From NCBI GenBank assembly GCA_014905825.1, contig JACGCN010000044.1:124001-188000 (forward strand): a stretch of DNA of 64,000 bases, given 5' to 3'. This document shows, one piece after another, positions 35,346 to 47,114 of the stretch; the first letter of the stretch is position 1, and every line of letters starts with the position of its first letter. Made by a program: the position numbers and the translations under genes. Origin of the DNA: Lyophyllum atratum. Lineage: Eukaryota > Basidiomycota > Agaricomycetes > Agaricales > Lyophyllaceae. The notes under the pieces are model-generated. The model saw only the letters and a program-made list of their open reading frames with translations. It had not been told where the DNA came from and did not search any database.

Positions 35346-36137
35346 TCACCGTCGCGAAACAAGCTCAGCATCAGCAATTGGGTTTGCATGTATCGTGATC
35401 TAGAAGGAAGATAAAGAGGCTGCTAAGGAACATAGAGAAGGATCATACATGTGTAAGTTTGATCTCCGTAAGAGGTCGGTTCTTATTAGTCACTGGCACT
35501 CGTTCTATCGCGTCGAGTGTCGAATCTGCCCCGTCAATCACTTTGCCCAGTATTGTATATTTCCCATCGAGGTGGGGCTGCTTCGCGTACGTGATGAAGA
35601 ATTGCGACTTATTGCTGTCCGGGCCGGAGTTCGCCATCGCAACTACACCTCGCGCATTGAACTGGATAGGGAAAAATACGCATCAAGTCAAGAAGCCAAC
35701 TCATGTGCAAGTTGTGCGATGACGCGGTGCTTACTTTCAAAGTGGACCGTACTTCGTCTGGGAATGGCTTTCCCCAGATGCTCTGGCCGCCTTTACCTTG
35801 GCCCGTGGGGTCGCCAGTCTGGACCATGAACCCCCTGATGTTACGATGAAATATGCAGCCGTCGTAGTAGTTAGAGGCGCATAATGCAAGAAAGTTCTGG
35901 ATAGAGAGTTGGATTCAAGGCACGCGGAGGCAGTAAGGCGGCAGCATCTTACCTCTGCAGCTTTTGGCACCGCCTCGCAGAAGATCTCAATCTAGGACAG
36001 CGGGAGTAAGCATATGCCAAGCAAGACAAGTGGAATGCATGCACCTTCAGTTCGCCATGAGTAGTATGCAGTGTGACAGACTAGGGATCAGTCAATAGTT
36101 GCGCGCACCAGTGATGGAGGAGGAGGACAAGTACCAT
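35346..36137 (-). CDS. PPIL3: Cyclophilin-type peptidyl-prolyl isomerase PPIL3-like
   Basis: Single-domain cyclophilin of the spliceosome-associated PPIL3 type. It shows [76 protein letters not shown] and the late [10 protein letters not shown]. The catalytic Arg (FHRN) and the [10 protein letters not shown] and QFF motifs are present, so activity is expected. Length of about 166 residues is normal. The first coding exon contributes only the ATG (36135-36137) before a GTACTTG donor; the second exon starts with SVTLHTT. The last exon is spliced near 35450 and ends in ADAELVSRR. Divergent from the G-alpha gene across 124 bp. Confidence 0.93.
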
Positions 36138-36261
36138 TCTGATTGTGACAATTGATGTGACGACCGTGATTGAGTGTTGCACTCTTATTGCCCTGGTCTT
36201 TGGCAACCCTGACTGATTTTGATTCTTCATCTCCGCTCCCAACCACATCAATCCCAGAGCA

Positions 36262-38310
36262 ATGCGCACTTCATCGCTCTACAGCCAGGATGACCCCATC
36301 TCTGCCGCCATGAAGCCCTCAGCGTCGGAAACCGACGCAGAACGGAATGCCCGGCTCATGGCCGAGGCCGAGGCGAGGCGAATCTCAGAGCAAATCGACG
36401 AGGACCTAAGGCAGGAGAGGGAGCGGATGAAGCGGAGCAAGGGCGATGTCAAGGTCGGTGCCCGGCTCCATAGGTGCAATTTGTGCGCATATATTGATAT
36501 TTTATATAGCTGCTGCTGCTCGGCCAAGCAGAGAGCGGCAAATCAACACTCCAGAAACAATTCCAACTGATGTATAGGCCTAACTCTATTGATCAGGAAC
36601 GTATATCCTGGAAGACCGTGATTTACTTCAACGTCGTCCACTCTCTGAAGCATATTCTCACCACCCTCGAAGCCTGGGACGATTCTCTGGACGGGGACTC
36701 TTTGGAGGATGTATCCATTGCACCGAACAAGCCGCGTGCTAATGGCATCGCACAGCAACCATCTCCCTCTGCATCACTCATAAATTCTGCGCCCTCCGGT
36801 CTGACAAGTTCTCCAGCTTGGTCAAACGGTTCAAGTCACACCGTCAACGTCTCAATGGAACCTAGCGCAGTGCAGATAGCCAATTTGAGAAGAAGACTGA
36901 CTCCACTTATGGCCACGGATGCCCCACTGGCCGATCGTCTCAGTGGTGGGATAACTGTTTCCGGATCGGGAAAGGGAGGTGTTTATGTCCGGAGTGGTTG
37001 GCAAGCCCGTACAATCGAGAATGCTCTTGGAAGACTCAAATCAAATTATGACGCGGATCTCAAGAGACACCGCGAGCCGTCTTATGACTTCGGCCAGGAT
37101 ATCCTCGTCCAGGACGTCGGTCGGATGCTCACTGCCGCTAAGGACGACATCAAAGAACTTTGGAGCCATCCAACAGTCAAAGGTTTGATTACGAGAAGGA
37201 AACTGAAATTGGACGAGTGGTCCGAATTGTGAGTTTTTGTCCACGCTCCGTGTATTTCATACAACTCACAGCTTGATATTAGCTTCTTGAAACATATCTC
37301 ACGAGTTGCCGCCCCAGACTATATACCAACCACAGGTAACAGACTTGCCCTACATCGATCTTCCAGTATCTGCTCACCCTCTTCTAAAAGACGACATCCT
37401 ACATGCACGCATTCAGACAATGGGTGTAGCCGAGCATATTTTTGACGTGAACATTCATGGGAAATCCGTCTCCTGGCATTTGTTCGACGTGGGCGGCGCT
37501 CGTGGGCAACGCCATTCATGGGTTCCTTATTTTGATGATGCCAATGCGATCATCTTCGTTGCACCTGTTAGTGCATTTGATCAGGTGAGAAGTCTTCCTC
37601 GCCATCTCCCCCCGCTTTACGCCGTGTGTAGTAGTAGTCGACATTCACCTTCCATCTATCCATTACTCGTACTTCCCCGTCAGTCACTGAGATATTTTTC
37701 TTTTTGCAGTACTTGGAGGAAGATCCTAGGACCAACCGGATAGACGACTCGCTGCAACTGTTTACGCAGATATGTTCCAATGCACTGCTAAAGAGCGTCC
37801 ACCTGGTTCTATTCCTCAGTAAGTATCCTCTCGGACACTTTATCGAAGTATCATTCACTGATAGGCTGTGCTGAGCAGATAAGACAGATCTTCTAAAAGC
37901 CAAGCTTGATACAGGGCTGAAAGTTCGGAAATAGTGAGTGTGGATCGTCAAAGCCGCTTACGTCCTTTACAAATTATTCATCAGCATCACGTCCTTCGGT
38001 GAACGCTCGAACGACTATGAAACTGTCGTTCAATATTTCCGTGCTCATTTCCTGCAAGTTCATCGGCGCAACAACGAAAATCGCCGGGTACTGTATACCC
38101 ATTTCACAAGTGTTGTGGTGAGTTATGCACATCACTATTCCGCCACATCGGAATAACACCTTCCACCACTCAGGACACCAAAGCCACTCAACGCATAATT
38201 GGAAATGGTTCGTGTTCTCATCTCCTCACTACCTGCTTGTTAACCAACGTATGTTTCTAGTCCGTGACTCTATCTTTAGAGGATACCTCCAATCTGCTGC
38301 ACTTGTCTGA
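36262..38310 (+). CDS. Atypical heterotrimeric G protein alpha subunit
   Basis: G-alpha fold with P-loop LLLLGQAESGKSTLQKQF, switch I HARIQTMGVAEH, G3 FDVGGARGQRHSW, DDANAIIFVAPVSAFDQ, G4 FLNKTDLL and G5-like FTSVVDTKATQRI. Several features are unusual. The catalytic Gln after DVGG is Ala. The N-terminus (MRTSSLYSQDDP) has no Gly2 or nearby Cys for lipidation. The helical domain holds a Ser/Pro-rich insertion of about 130 residues, and the C-terminus ends LQSAALV without the usual Cys. Eight or more introns; the first (36453-36510) falls just before the P-loop. Divergent G-alphas are common in agaricomycetes as I recall. Nucleotide binding is likely retained; normal GTP hydrolysis is doubtful. 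Confidence 0.9.
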
Positions 38311-40187
38311 AAGACTGTATTCCCACATACCTACGAGGTTTTCAACCCGTTATCCAGAACACTCCTCCCTGGCCGATTCCCACTTGTTTCATACATTATC
38401 CCCCGCCAGCGGTGCTTTGTAACGCTAACTTAATTTCCTTTCCTATCCCGACAATCATTGTTTCCCGATATCCCACCACGGCAGAAGACGGCAGACCCTG
38501 TGCCCTACGTTTGCCCTTGATCGTCACATGGCGACTTGTATAGACGCGCACCCGTTCGCTATGACATTGTATGTATACTACACACACGGTACTTGTTTTT
38601 TCTTGTTCCTGCCAGATGTACAGCCTTTTCTACTCCCACTGTCTCGTAATTAAGATTATTAAAAGTCTCTGTGTATATGCTGTTGTTCTTAATGATACCA
38701 CTTATGCTTTATGGCTTAGCTTGGGTGTCGCCTCTTTGTCCGAAAACGACTCTTGGATGATCATTCTTCCCACCAGACGCGAACATGAACAGTCATGAAC
38801 CTGGGTCCAGGCGTGATGCTACCATTAGCAGTAAGAAGTCCATTGATGACAACGACTGTTGACAATGAGTCCGACGTCGTCGTACGGATGACTCATCTTT
38901 CTGCCAGTACATAGCCCCCCGACCTTTCATCTGAAGTCCAATATTATCCATTACAGCTTTTCACGTTTGCTCCTCGGCCTCAGAGCTCTGATCCTGCCAC
39001 CTGGATAAAGAAATCAAAATGATTGCATTTCGATGTACTGCTTTTTACAGCAAGATCCCCTACTCCAGGTTTTAATAGTTTAAGATTATCGTTAATCTAA
39101 GGCAAGGGTCTCTCGAGGCAACTCTGGTCCTGGAACGCGTCCAGCCTGTTGTGCTTCCAGAGCAGGGAATGAGATGACAAGCGACCCCAGGCAGGAGCAG
39201 GAGAGATCCAGCTGCAGCCGTACATCAACTGTTTCATCCAGGTCCAGTGTAAATTGACCGGGGTCCGGCTTATGCATCGTGGTGAGAGCAGATTCCTCGT
39301 CCCTTTGCCGGGATTGCATTTAGGCAATATTGTCCCCAAGTACGGCGTTAACTTTGGAAGATCCATTGCCAAGTGAGTATACCGTTATCGGAGCCATGCG
39401 CATCTGAATCCTCCGATCTATTTTCGCAGTACTGTTCGAGTCTGTGGATATGTGCTTCGGTCTCAGGTGTTGGATGGGCACGACACTCGTAGATGCCTCC
39501 GCGGAGACTATAGCCAGGTTCTCGAGATGCTGTGACCAAGATGTGCATCTAAAGGAAGACCACAAAGGGGAGGTGTCGTCAAAAGGCCAAGCCAGCGATA
39601 CTAATAGTACTGGGATTGGAGGAGATGCGAAATCGGAGGTAGATATGCGCCTCCCGATAGGTAGCGAGGTTGGACTCATCCCTGGCCTCAAACGATATAC
39701 CGTAGTATCCGAATCGGCCTCCAAACAGTCACTATCATCCTCGGCAGCCACAAGATTGGATGGTAGGCGATGCAAACAAAATCGATTGGCACAATGGCTA
39801 GAAGAGTCACGATGAGAGACGGACACACGTATGATAAGAGGGACGGTATGACGTCACTTATGAGTGCGGTATATGTTGCAAATGTGTTATTGGTGAGAGA
39901 GAAACCGTTTCGAGCACCCCAGGCCCTTGACGTTCGTTGTGAAGATGATCGATGATCAGGTGTAACTTCAGGCGGAGGTGGCAGGAAACTGTGGCTGCGA
40001 AGTGAAAGAGTCCAAAACAGCCAAACCTGCTTCAGGCTTGTCGTCTGGTCTCAAAGCCTGTAACGAGGATATGAAAGGGTTATATAATTAGCGAAACCAA
40101 GCTCGACGAGAGCTCACCCTGACGCGTCCGACGTAGTAGCTATGAGGTGGCAGAAACGGGGATCGATTGATGCGATTCCCGCCATGA
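38311..40187. other. Unresolved interval 3' of the G-alpha gene
   Basis: T-rich sequence to about 38800 is probably 3' flank of the G-alpha gene. From 39090 to 39826 both strands have open frames: plus 39444-39815 (ending RRCKQNRLAQWLEESR, with a good acceptor at 39428-39430) and minus 39320-39826 plus 39092-39319. None shows a known motif and I cannot choose a strand, so no gene is called. Confidence 0.35.
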
Positions 40188-40199
40188 TTGTACTTATGA

Positions 40200-41605
40200 T
40201 AGGCGCAAGACGATGTTTTCAAAGTTCCGTATATTGGCCTTCTCAAGATAGCGGGGAAATGATGGAAGTGACCTGAACCCATGAGCTGGCATAACTGATG
40301 GTAGATCCAGGGTACTTACCTCCAGGCCGGTATACTTGTGTCCGTCAGGTGTCGAGCAGCGACATAAAAGAAGGGAAAGAACATGATGTTCATCTGGAGG
40401 GAAGAGTTGGTCAATGGGTTTGACAGCTGATGCAGAAATCCATCTGAGCTCACCACTGGACTTCGACAGACCGATGGTCGGGCGTAAAGGTGGATAGAGA
40501 TGTGATTCGCTGCACTTCTGAGCAAGCGTGATACAGCTACACCCGTACCCATATACGAGACTGATGGGTTTCCAATGCCGAATATGCGATTCAGATTGGA
40601 GAGACCGTAATAGAAGGTCAGAAATGATTGATCCCGCAAAAGGCGGCATCCTGGGCTATCGTTGAATCAATCACCAGTGGCAACGATTGCTGTAAGGCCG
40701 ACCATCGTCACAGAAGAACGACAATTTAATTTCTTGCGGTCAGAGGACGCGGATGGTTCCTGGAGACCTCGATACAAGATTCCCCCCATTAGGCGCTGGA
40801 TATGAGCATAGGCGCAAGGACTTGGATTAATTCCATGGTACAAGCTCCCTCTCTGGACGTGTTTATCCTCGCGGGAACGCTTTCGAACGGGCAATTCCTA
40901 TAGTTCTATGACGGAGGCGTCCACTATTCCTGGATGCGGAGGCGTATAAACCCGATGCATGATATCGATCAAACAATCAAGGGAAACCTACATAGCTGCC
41001 CATTAAATTTACCTGGCAATTAACTCGACCGCAGCGTCGATGTCGAGTAACATAGACAAAACTGGGCACCCGACGGCATACTCGGCATGAGATGTGGGTG
41101 TCCAAAGTTGCTTGGGTCGACTGGGCGTAAATACGCTCATGTGCCCTGCAAAAGATTTCAAAGGGATGATGGGAACGACAAGACAAATGAGTGTCGTCCT
41201 GGTTATCTCCCTAATGTCCGCAAAAGCCGTCCACTCTAACCCGTGCACCAAGAGTTGGCACAGTATGCCATCATAGACAAACGATATGTCGCGCCAGGTG
41301 GAGTAATGACAAAAATAGCCATTGAGCAGAAGATGCCCACTGCAGACACAAGACTTCCGGCGGCCCATGTTCAAATCCGGGTATTCATAGGTACCTTCCC
41401 CGCAGGAATATAGCATGTGGAATGGGTGGCTATTGAGACGGGTGTCCGTCGTAAATTCCAAAGATTCTCCAGGGAGATATGGGTTTGTGGCGTAGGGTCC
41501 TGGGGTCCCGAAAGCCCGTGGTGAAGGAGCGGACATGCGTCGCGCCAGGCGCTGTATCGAAGAACGCCGATATGAGGTGCTTCTCGAGGCCCTACTTAGG
41601 AGCAC
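40200..41605 (-). CDS. Candidate multi-exon gene, unrecognised, possibly membrane protein
   Basis: The minus-strand frame 41009-41605 is open for 198 codons with no long antisense partner. It contains a plausible intron (GTACCT donor at 41391, CTGCAG acceptor near 41340). Splicing there changes frame to a hydrophobic VGIFCSMAIFVITPPG segment. A further jump returns to the original frame with RPKQLWTPTSHAEYAVGCPV and a GTAAATTT donor near 41007. Downstream open frames at 40667-40894 and 40194-40649 could be later exons. I recognise no family. Strand and general location are more secure than the exon structure; it could also be non-coding or decayed. Bounds are approximate. Confidence 0.25.
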
Positions 41606-42378
41606 ATGATCGGGGACTGTTGGTTGACCCCGCCGCTGTGGGGTGATTATTCGTTATTAGCACATGGGCGCTCCGCCGTCCTGGCTCCGCAAATACGCTA
41701 GGAGGTACAATGGCAATCTAACTTGGCGCAGCAAGGATCACTTACCGATAAAGCAGGCACCGACGACTTCTCCATATACTTGGGTTGGATGGTTTTTTTT
41801 CTTCCAAGTTTGACGCACGAAATACGGTGATCGATGACCCCTTGCAGATTGATTCCACAGTAATGTTCGCGACCGGCGGTAGCAACGACGATGGGCCTCC
41901 GCCCTCCTGCGCCCACCATGAAGATATGGCTTAATGGCGGCGGTCGAGGGTGGACAGAGGGGCGACGGACCGATTCGGAACGCAGTCATAAGCACTTGCG
42001 CTGGACCACGAACCCCTGGGCTGAGGAGCAACTAATCTGTGTTCCGCGGCACGAGGGATCCCTTGATCTATCGAATGTATGTAGGTGAAACAACCTGAAG
42101 GTGACAGATGTTGGTTCGTTGCTGTGGGCCAAGCACATGAAAAATCTTGTAAGCTGTAGCCAAGCAACGTAGATATAGAGCATGAGATGGTTGCTTGAAG
42201 GATTAGGTGGATGTAGGCCTCGCGGTACAAAAAACCTAAAGATTTTTGAAAAATAGGAGAGTGGTGAAGGAGTTGGCCATGTGGGCAGAAGTGGAGACGA
42301 TCAGTCCCGATTTGGCAGTAATGGGGGGATTCACATGCGAACGCTTACACTCTCGACATACCACCACCATCGTCAGCA
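41606..42378. other. Interval with unassigned minus-strand open frames
   Basis: Minus frames at 41698-41919 (RRPIVVATAGREHYCGINLQ), 41738-42031 and 41931-42230 overlap. A GTAAGTGATCC donor lies at 41744 on the minus strand with a TCCTAG acceptor about 48 nt on, giving a possible C-terminus SRICGARTAERPCANNE. No family recognised. The right end is the promoter of the bHLH gene. Confidence 0.3.
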
Positions 42379-43505
42379 ATGGACTCGATGTCTCCGGCGT
42401 CGTTGGCCTCGCTCTCCTCGCTACTCACTCCCTCCGAGTCCCATGCCTTCCACTCATTCCTCACGTCCATGAATGGTCCACCCACCCATGATGATTGGAT
42501 CGACGGCGACGGTCCGAAGGACAGGCAAGCGCTCGCAAAGGCAACCAAGGATCTAATGTCATTGGATACCCAGTTTGTCACCCAGAGTGATTCGCTATTC
42601 AACTACCTACCCAACCCCGCCTCCTCATCTCATCACTCACATGTCCTGCTGCCCCATCCGCCGCACTCCGACTCGTCTTCACGCACACCGACACCGACGT
42701 CAGTGCCCCCTTTTCCGTTTCACCAGCCGTCCTCTGGACGGCAGTCTAGCCGAACCCGAATGTCGCATCCACATCCGTACCCCACATCACCGGTGCCTAA
42801 GCTACGGCGTTTATCTCAGCCGCAGCCTCTAACGTCGTCTTCCACGTCTCCGAAACCACCACTCCCCCAACAAAAGCCCGCTCTCCTCTCCGCATCCCAG
42901 AAGAAGGCGAATCATATTCAATCGGAACAAAAGCGTCGAGCGAATATCCGACGTGGATACGAGGCTTTGTGCGATTGTGTGCCTGCGCTTCGTGAAGCTA
43001 TCCGTGAGGAGGAGGAAGCTATGGCGGCCGCCACCGATGTGAATACTAGTAGGAGCGTAAATGGGACGGGGAAGCGGAAGGGTAAGATGGCTGTGAAGAA
43101 CAAGGATGGCGAAGAGAAGATCGATGGCAGGGCGGGTCCGCGAAGTGAGAACGTAGTTCTTTCAAAAAGTAAGTGTTTGTTACCCAATCACAGCCGCTCG
43201 CGTGAGTGGCATATCAAGACAAGTTCTCAACCTATTTGCCCTCCTTAGCGATAGACTACATCAATGAGCTCTTGGACGAACGGAGTGCTCTTCTTGCGCG
43301 ACTTCATCGAGCGCGGAGTACCCTCCCGCCTGGCCACCCCGCCCTCATTCCTCCACAGTATTCCAATCCTTACCTGGACTCGGCTCATACGCGAGAGGGC
43401 GATGGAGAACAAGACGGCGCCTTGTGGGAACGTGAATGGAAAGGGGGGCATGGTACACTAGGCAACACCTGCGACGGGGATGGGGACGGGGACGACAGTT
43501 CATGA
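42379..43505 (+). CDS. bHLH transcription factor with extended loop
   Basis: Basic helix-loop-helix DNA-binding protein, about 355 residues, presumably nuclear. The N-terminal 175 residues are Ser/Pro/His-rich. The basic region and helix 1 read KKANHIQSEQKRRANIRRGY and EALCDCVPALREAI, with the E-box-contacting His/Glu/Arg pattern (H-x3-E-x-K-R-R). An unusually long loop of about 65 charged residues (GKRKGKMAVKNKDGEEKID) follows. Helix 2 is SENVVLSKTIDYINELLDER then SALLARL. An intron (GTAAGT...CTTAG, near 43169-43248) falls within helix 2 at the SK/TIDY junction and keeps frame. The C-terminus is acidic and Gly/Asp-rich (GDGDGDDSS). Metabolic or developmental role cannot be inferred. Confidence 0.88.
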
Positions 43506-45669
43506 TGGTAGGACAGGAGGGCATCTCCTTTCCGGCTATCGTGCCTTTCCGTCTCCTCAATCTGATGACAGAGACTGGATTCCATCACATCCACCCAGCA
43601 GCCAGCATACATTATTTCTCATTATTATCGTTCCTTTTTGGCTCTTCCAGTTTTTCGGTTATTCACGCCGATGGCCATACGCTCGGTTATCACAACCCTC
43701 GACCACCGCATCCCGGGTCACCAAAAGCTAAACATGACACATGTAATACATGGATGGGAACCACAAGAGGGCATTGCTCTTGTCATTCATTTGCCTTGTA
43801 ATTGTAAAATTATCTATCTACATATCGCCCCATGTATGGGATTGGCATAGTCAATCAGTCCACAAACCTTGTATAGGGTGAACATCATTTCCAGATTGTC
43901 AGATTCCTGGAGTGGTCCGATCTTGCTGTTATTTTTGCGACAGACTCTGGGACCGCTCTCTCTCCTTGCCGAAACAATTCCTTCAGGATCCCCTTCCTTC
44001 GGACTTGTTGTTGCTCTTTTGGTACCACGCCCAGATCAAGTCGCCCATCACCACTATCCAAAAATATATCACGCAGCCCGTGAGTACTATTGCGGCTTTC
44101 CATCGTAGTCCTGCGTTATATTGACTCCTACAAGAATCTCTCGAAGTAGCATGCGCAGACAAGTCACAGGTACAAGGGTAAGCCAGGTCTGTTGAACCAG
44201 AATGCCTACTGGTACCATTCGCATCGTCTACGAGTCACAGCCGCTGTATATGCTCGATATGCAGAGGGGTGGAGGTCGGGACCAAATCCGAAGTGCGCAC
44301 CACGCTATAGTGATCAGTCGGCGGTAAGTCGGTGGCCACAATCATGTGTGGCAGTCTTTCGGCGGTCGCCATTGCCAGTTACGCAGGATGTAAGACCCCA
44401 TGTGGGTCCGGGGTGGGCGCTAGTACTGCGATCAGCTTCAACCCTTGCTCTTCGATCGTGCGCGGGACTAGAAGTTTGACACTGAATCCAACTATTTTTC
44501 ACTAGGATGTCTTGCTAGGCTTTGAAATCTTGGACGACCTCGAACTCTTGACGGCTTTGGAGGCATCACATCTCACCTATCGAGTTGCTACTCTCTGACT
44601 GCCCTGGTGTCTGTCCCCGGCTCCTCAGCTAGGCAACATCGTACACTTTTTATATACCGCTTGAATGTTGGGTGGCAGTACGAGCCGCTATTTTCATGGC
44701 ATGGCTTACGTTGGACGGCGGTCTCCCAATACAACACAATACTACCAGTGAATACGCAGAACGAATTTGGATGTAAGTTGCCTTGGATATAAGTTCCCGT
44801 CTCGTGGCTCTTGAATCTAATAGTTTCAGCAGACATCGCATGAATTCCTCATTCTTCAAACTGCAGTTCCTGGCTTTCGGTCCGGTTCGGCCACCCTCGA
44901 CTTGTTCATCTCGAAGCCGTCGTATTCCATATGGGTTTGATGACTCCGATGAGCGTAACTGCGTGTATAGCTGGAAGCCGATTTCGTCATTCATGGGGGT
45001 GCGACTCATCGACGAGATGAAATGCAGCATTTTTCTTGGTACACTTCCTGTCGTCGACAATTGTTTGATAGCTAGGCCATGAGCCTTTCAGTTGCCTGAT
45101 AGCTCGCCTGGCTGCTCTTTCCAGACATATAGTACATACCTGCTATCCTCGGCGGCGGCTATGCATTTGTATGGCCGTTCCAACTTCTGGGACTTCCCAG
45201 ATCGCTTATTCCTTTTCGATAGATCTTGACGTTGGCCATGTGCACCGCAGAGAGGCTGACCTGGATCTAATTCATTTCCGTCAGTTGACAGTACGGAAGG
45301 TTCTATCTCTATGTCACGAGAATCTGACAGAACCATATTAGTTCTGCCCTAGAATCAAGTTTCCCGTATCAACATTCTACGCGTCTCACAGTGCGTAAGT
45401 ATCATTCGCGTGTTTGAATACATCGCGAGCTTTGTTGCGAAACGCACCCAATACGAGCCATGGTATGTAGTTTCTTTATTCAAGTCGTGTGAGTGTGACG
45501 GAAGTTGCGGCACAAATTAAACAATTGATGTTGGTGTGGTGCGTCGCTGGAAGTGACGTCGACGATTCGATCATGTAATCAGGCTCAGGCTATTTTCCGA
45601 TCACGGTTCCAAGCTAGTTCCCAATTTTAGTGGCTTGAGAGTTGCACCTCCCATAGCAATCTCGACGCG
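43506..45669. other. Interval with weak coding signals only
   Basis: T-rich 3' flank of the bHLH gene to about 43860. After that, short open frames on both strands: minus 44650-45060 (136 codons), minus 45088-45336 with a GTATGTAC donor at about 45137, and plus 44783-45082. No motif recognised except the hydrophobic frame annotated separately at 43983-44240. The right end is the TAN1 promoter. Confidence 0.35.
43983..44240 (-). CDS. Possible terminal exon encoding one transmembrane helix
   Basis: ATG-less minus-strand open frame of about 85 codons. It reads RSQYNAGLRWKAAIVLTGC, then VIYFWIVVMGDLIWAWYQKS and a short basic-hydrophilic end before TGA at 43983-43985. The pattern (Arg/Lys, 22 hydrophobic residues, then Tyr-Gln-Lys) is a convincing membrane segment and would be unusual by chance. 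An acceptor-like CTTGTAG lies just upstream at about 44130. The upstream exons and family are unknown. Confidence 0.25.
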
Positions 45670-46986
45670 ATGGCTGATGCAAGACGCGCAAATCAATCCA
45701 ATGATAGAAGGAAGAAGAAGTATCGCTCGGTGAGAAGCGACGATCGTGATAAACCTTCACATGTACATCTCACCCTTCGTCTACAAAGGATGGCACACCT
45801 ATCTGGGCCAAGCGGTACATAGATGGACCAGGGATCTGGGTTAGCTGTGAGATAGGTTCCCTATTTGTGGAAACCTTTTCCTGATGCTGCCTTTTTGCTT
45901 CCTGCAGGCGTAAAGGGGAAAGAAAGACTGGCAGTCGCGGAGTGTTACGACCTATTCGACTCAGTTCGTGCTCACTGACTGAGGGAGGCATAGTCCTGAC
46001 TGATCCATCAACTCTTGAAGGTAGCCTCTGAGCTATGGCCTATTGACGCTGGGAGAGAAAGCGACGCAGCTTCACATTCGGATGAAGACAATGACCTGTC
46101 TATCGAGGCTCAAATCGCCAATGAAGTCTCCGCCATGAAACGTCCGAAAGCAGAGCCTCGTTTCGGTGAGTCTCGAGTTAGCAGGCCCGAAGTACGGCAT
46201 GCTGAACTGCGATCTGCCACAGTAAACTGTCAGACAAATACACCCTGCGGTAATCTCTCGCGCTTTATCCACCACTTAGGCAATCTTGACCTCAACATTA
46301 TATATTTCAAGTTCTTTTCATATCATGCAAGTCTCCAGTTGACCCAGTAAAACTAGTAATGAAACTTGTCGAGGATGTCGAGGCGACTGGAGTTGTACGA
46401 TCGCGGTCGGTGCATCCACGTACTTATATCTTGTTCGATCTGACAAAGATAAGCAAGATGTATATACCGGCTAGTGCCCGTTTCCGGATCATGTGGAGCA
46501 AACCTCTCAGAAATTCAGGCCCTGTGTCGCAGTACCGTCGAGTCTTTCTTTTCACAGCACCCCGATAGAAAGTTCAAGGTACGTTGGACCTACTGTTGAT
46601 TTCGAGCTTCTGATGAGAAGAGAAACAGTACAAGATTGAACTGAGAGTGCGAAACCACTCCGTCATCCCTCGGCCAGAGCTCATCCAACACATCGCTCAA
46701 TGTGTGCCTGAGGGGCACACAGTTGAGTTGACAGACCCCGAGGTGTTCATTCTTGTCGAAGTATTCAAGGTCTGCCTCGTATCCCGGATCGTCGTTACCT
46801 TGACGAAGCTCACTTCTCATCTAGAGCGTTTGTGGTATCTCGATCGTGGAGCGTTATTATGCACTTCAAAAGTTCAACATGTCAGAAATAGCTAAAGCCA
46901 AGGACGGCGATAACATGACAAACGAGACCCAAGTTTTTGACCCCGAGAAGCACGGCTCCGACGCCATTCCATCCGATCACAACTAG
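45670..46986 (+). CDS. TAN1: tRNA acetyltransferase adaptor TAN1/THUMPD1
   Basis: THUMP-domain protein that presents tRNA to the Kre33/NAT10 acetyltransferase for ac4C12 in tRNA-Ser and tRNA-Leu. Small exons had to be joined: MADARRANQSNDRRKKKYRS; DGTPIWAKRYIDGPGIWVSC; VKGKERLAVAECYDLFDS; SELWPIDAG...DLSIEAQIANEVSAMKRPK; NCQTNTPCVLFISCKSPVDP; VKLVMKLVEDVEATGV; YRLVPVSGSCGANLSEI then FFSQHPDRKFK; and YKIELRVRNHSVIPRPELIQ with CVPEGHTVELTDPEVFILVE. The last gives SVCGISIVERYYALQKFNMS. This order matches the whole family, THUMP domain included, with no break. The stop is at 46984-46986, about 130 bp from the convergent TEA-factor gene. Confidence 0.94.
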
Positions 46987-47114
46987 AGACTCGCCGAGAT
47001 TTACATAAAGTTAAATTTCTGTATTTCCCCCTAATTTGAAATAAACTGTCGATCGACATGACCGGAGTTTAGGTTGGCGAGCCCGCATTCGAGTGTTAAG
47101 AAAATAAGATGTGA

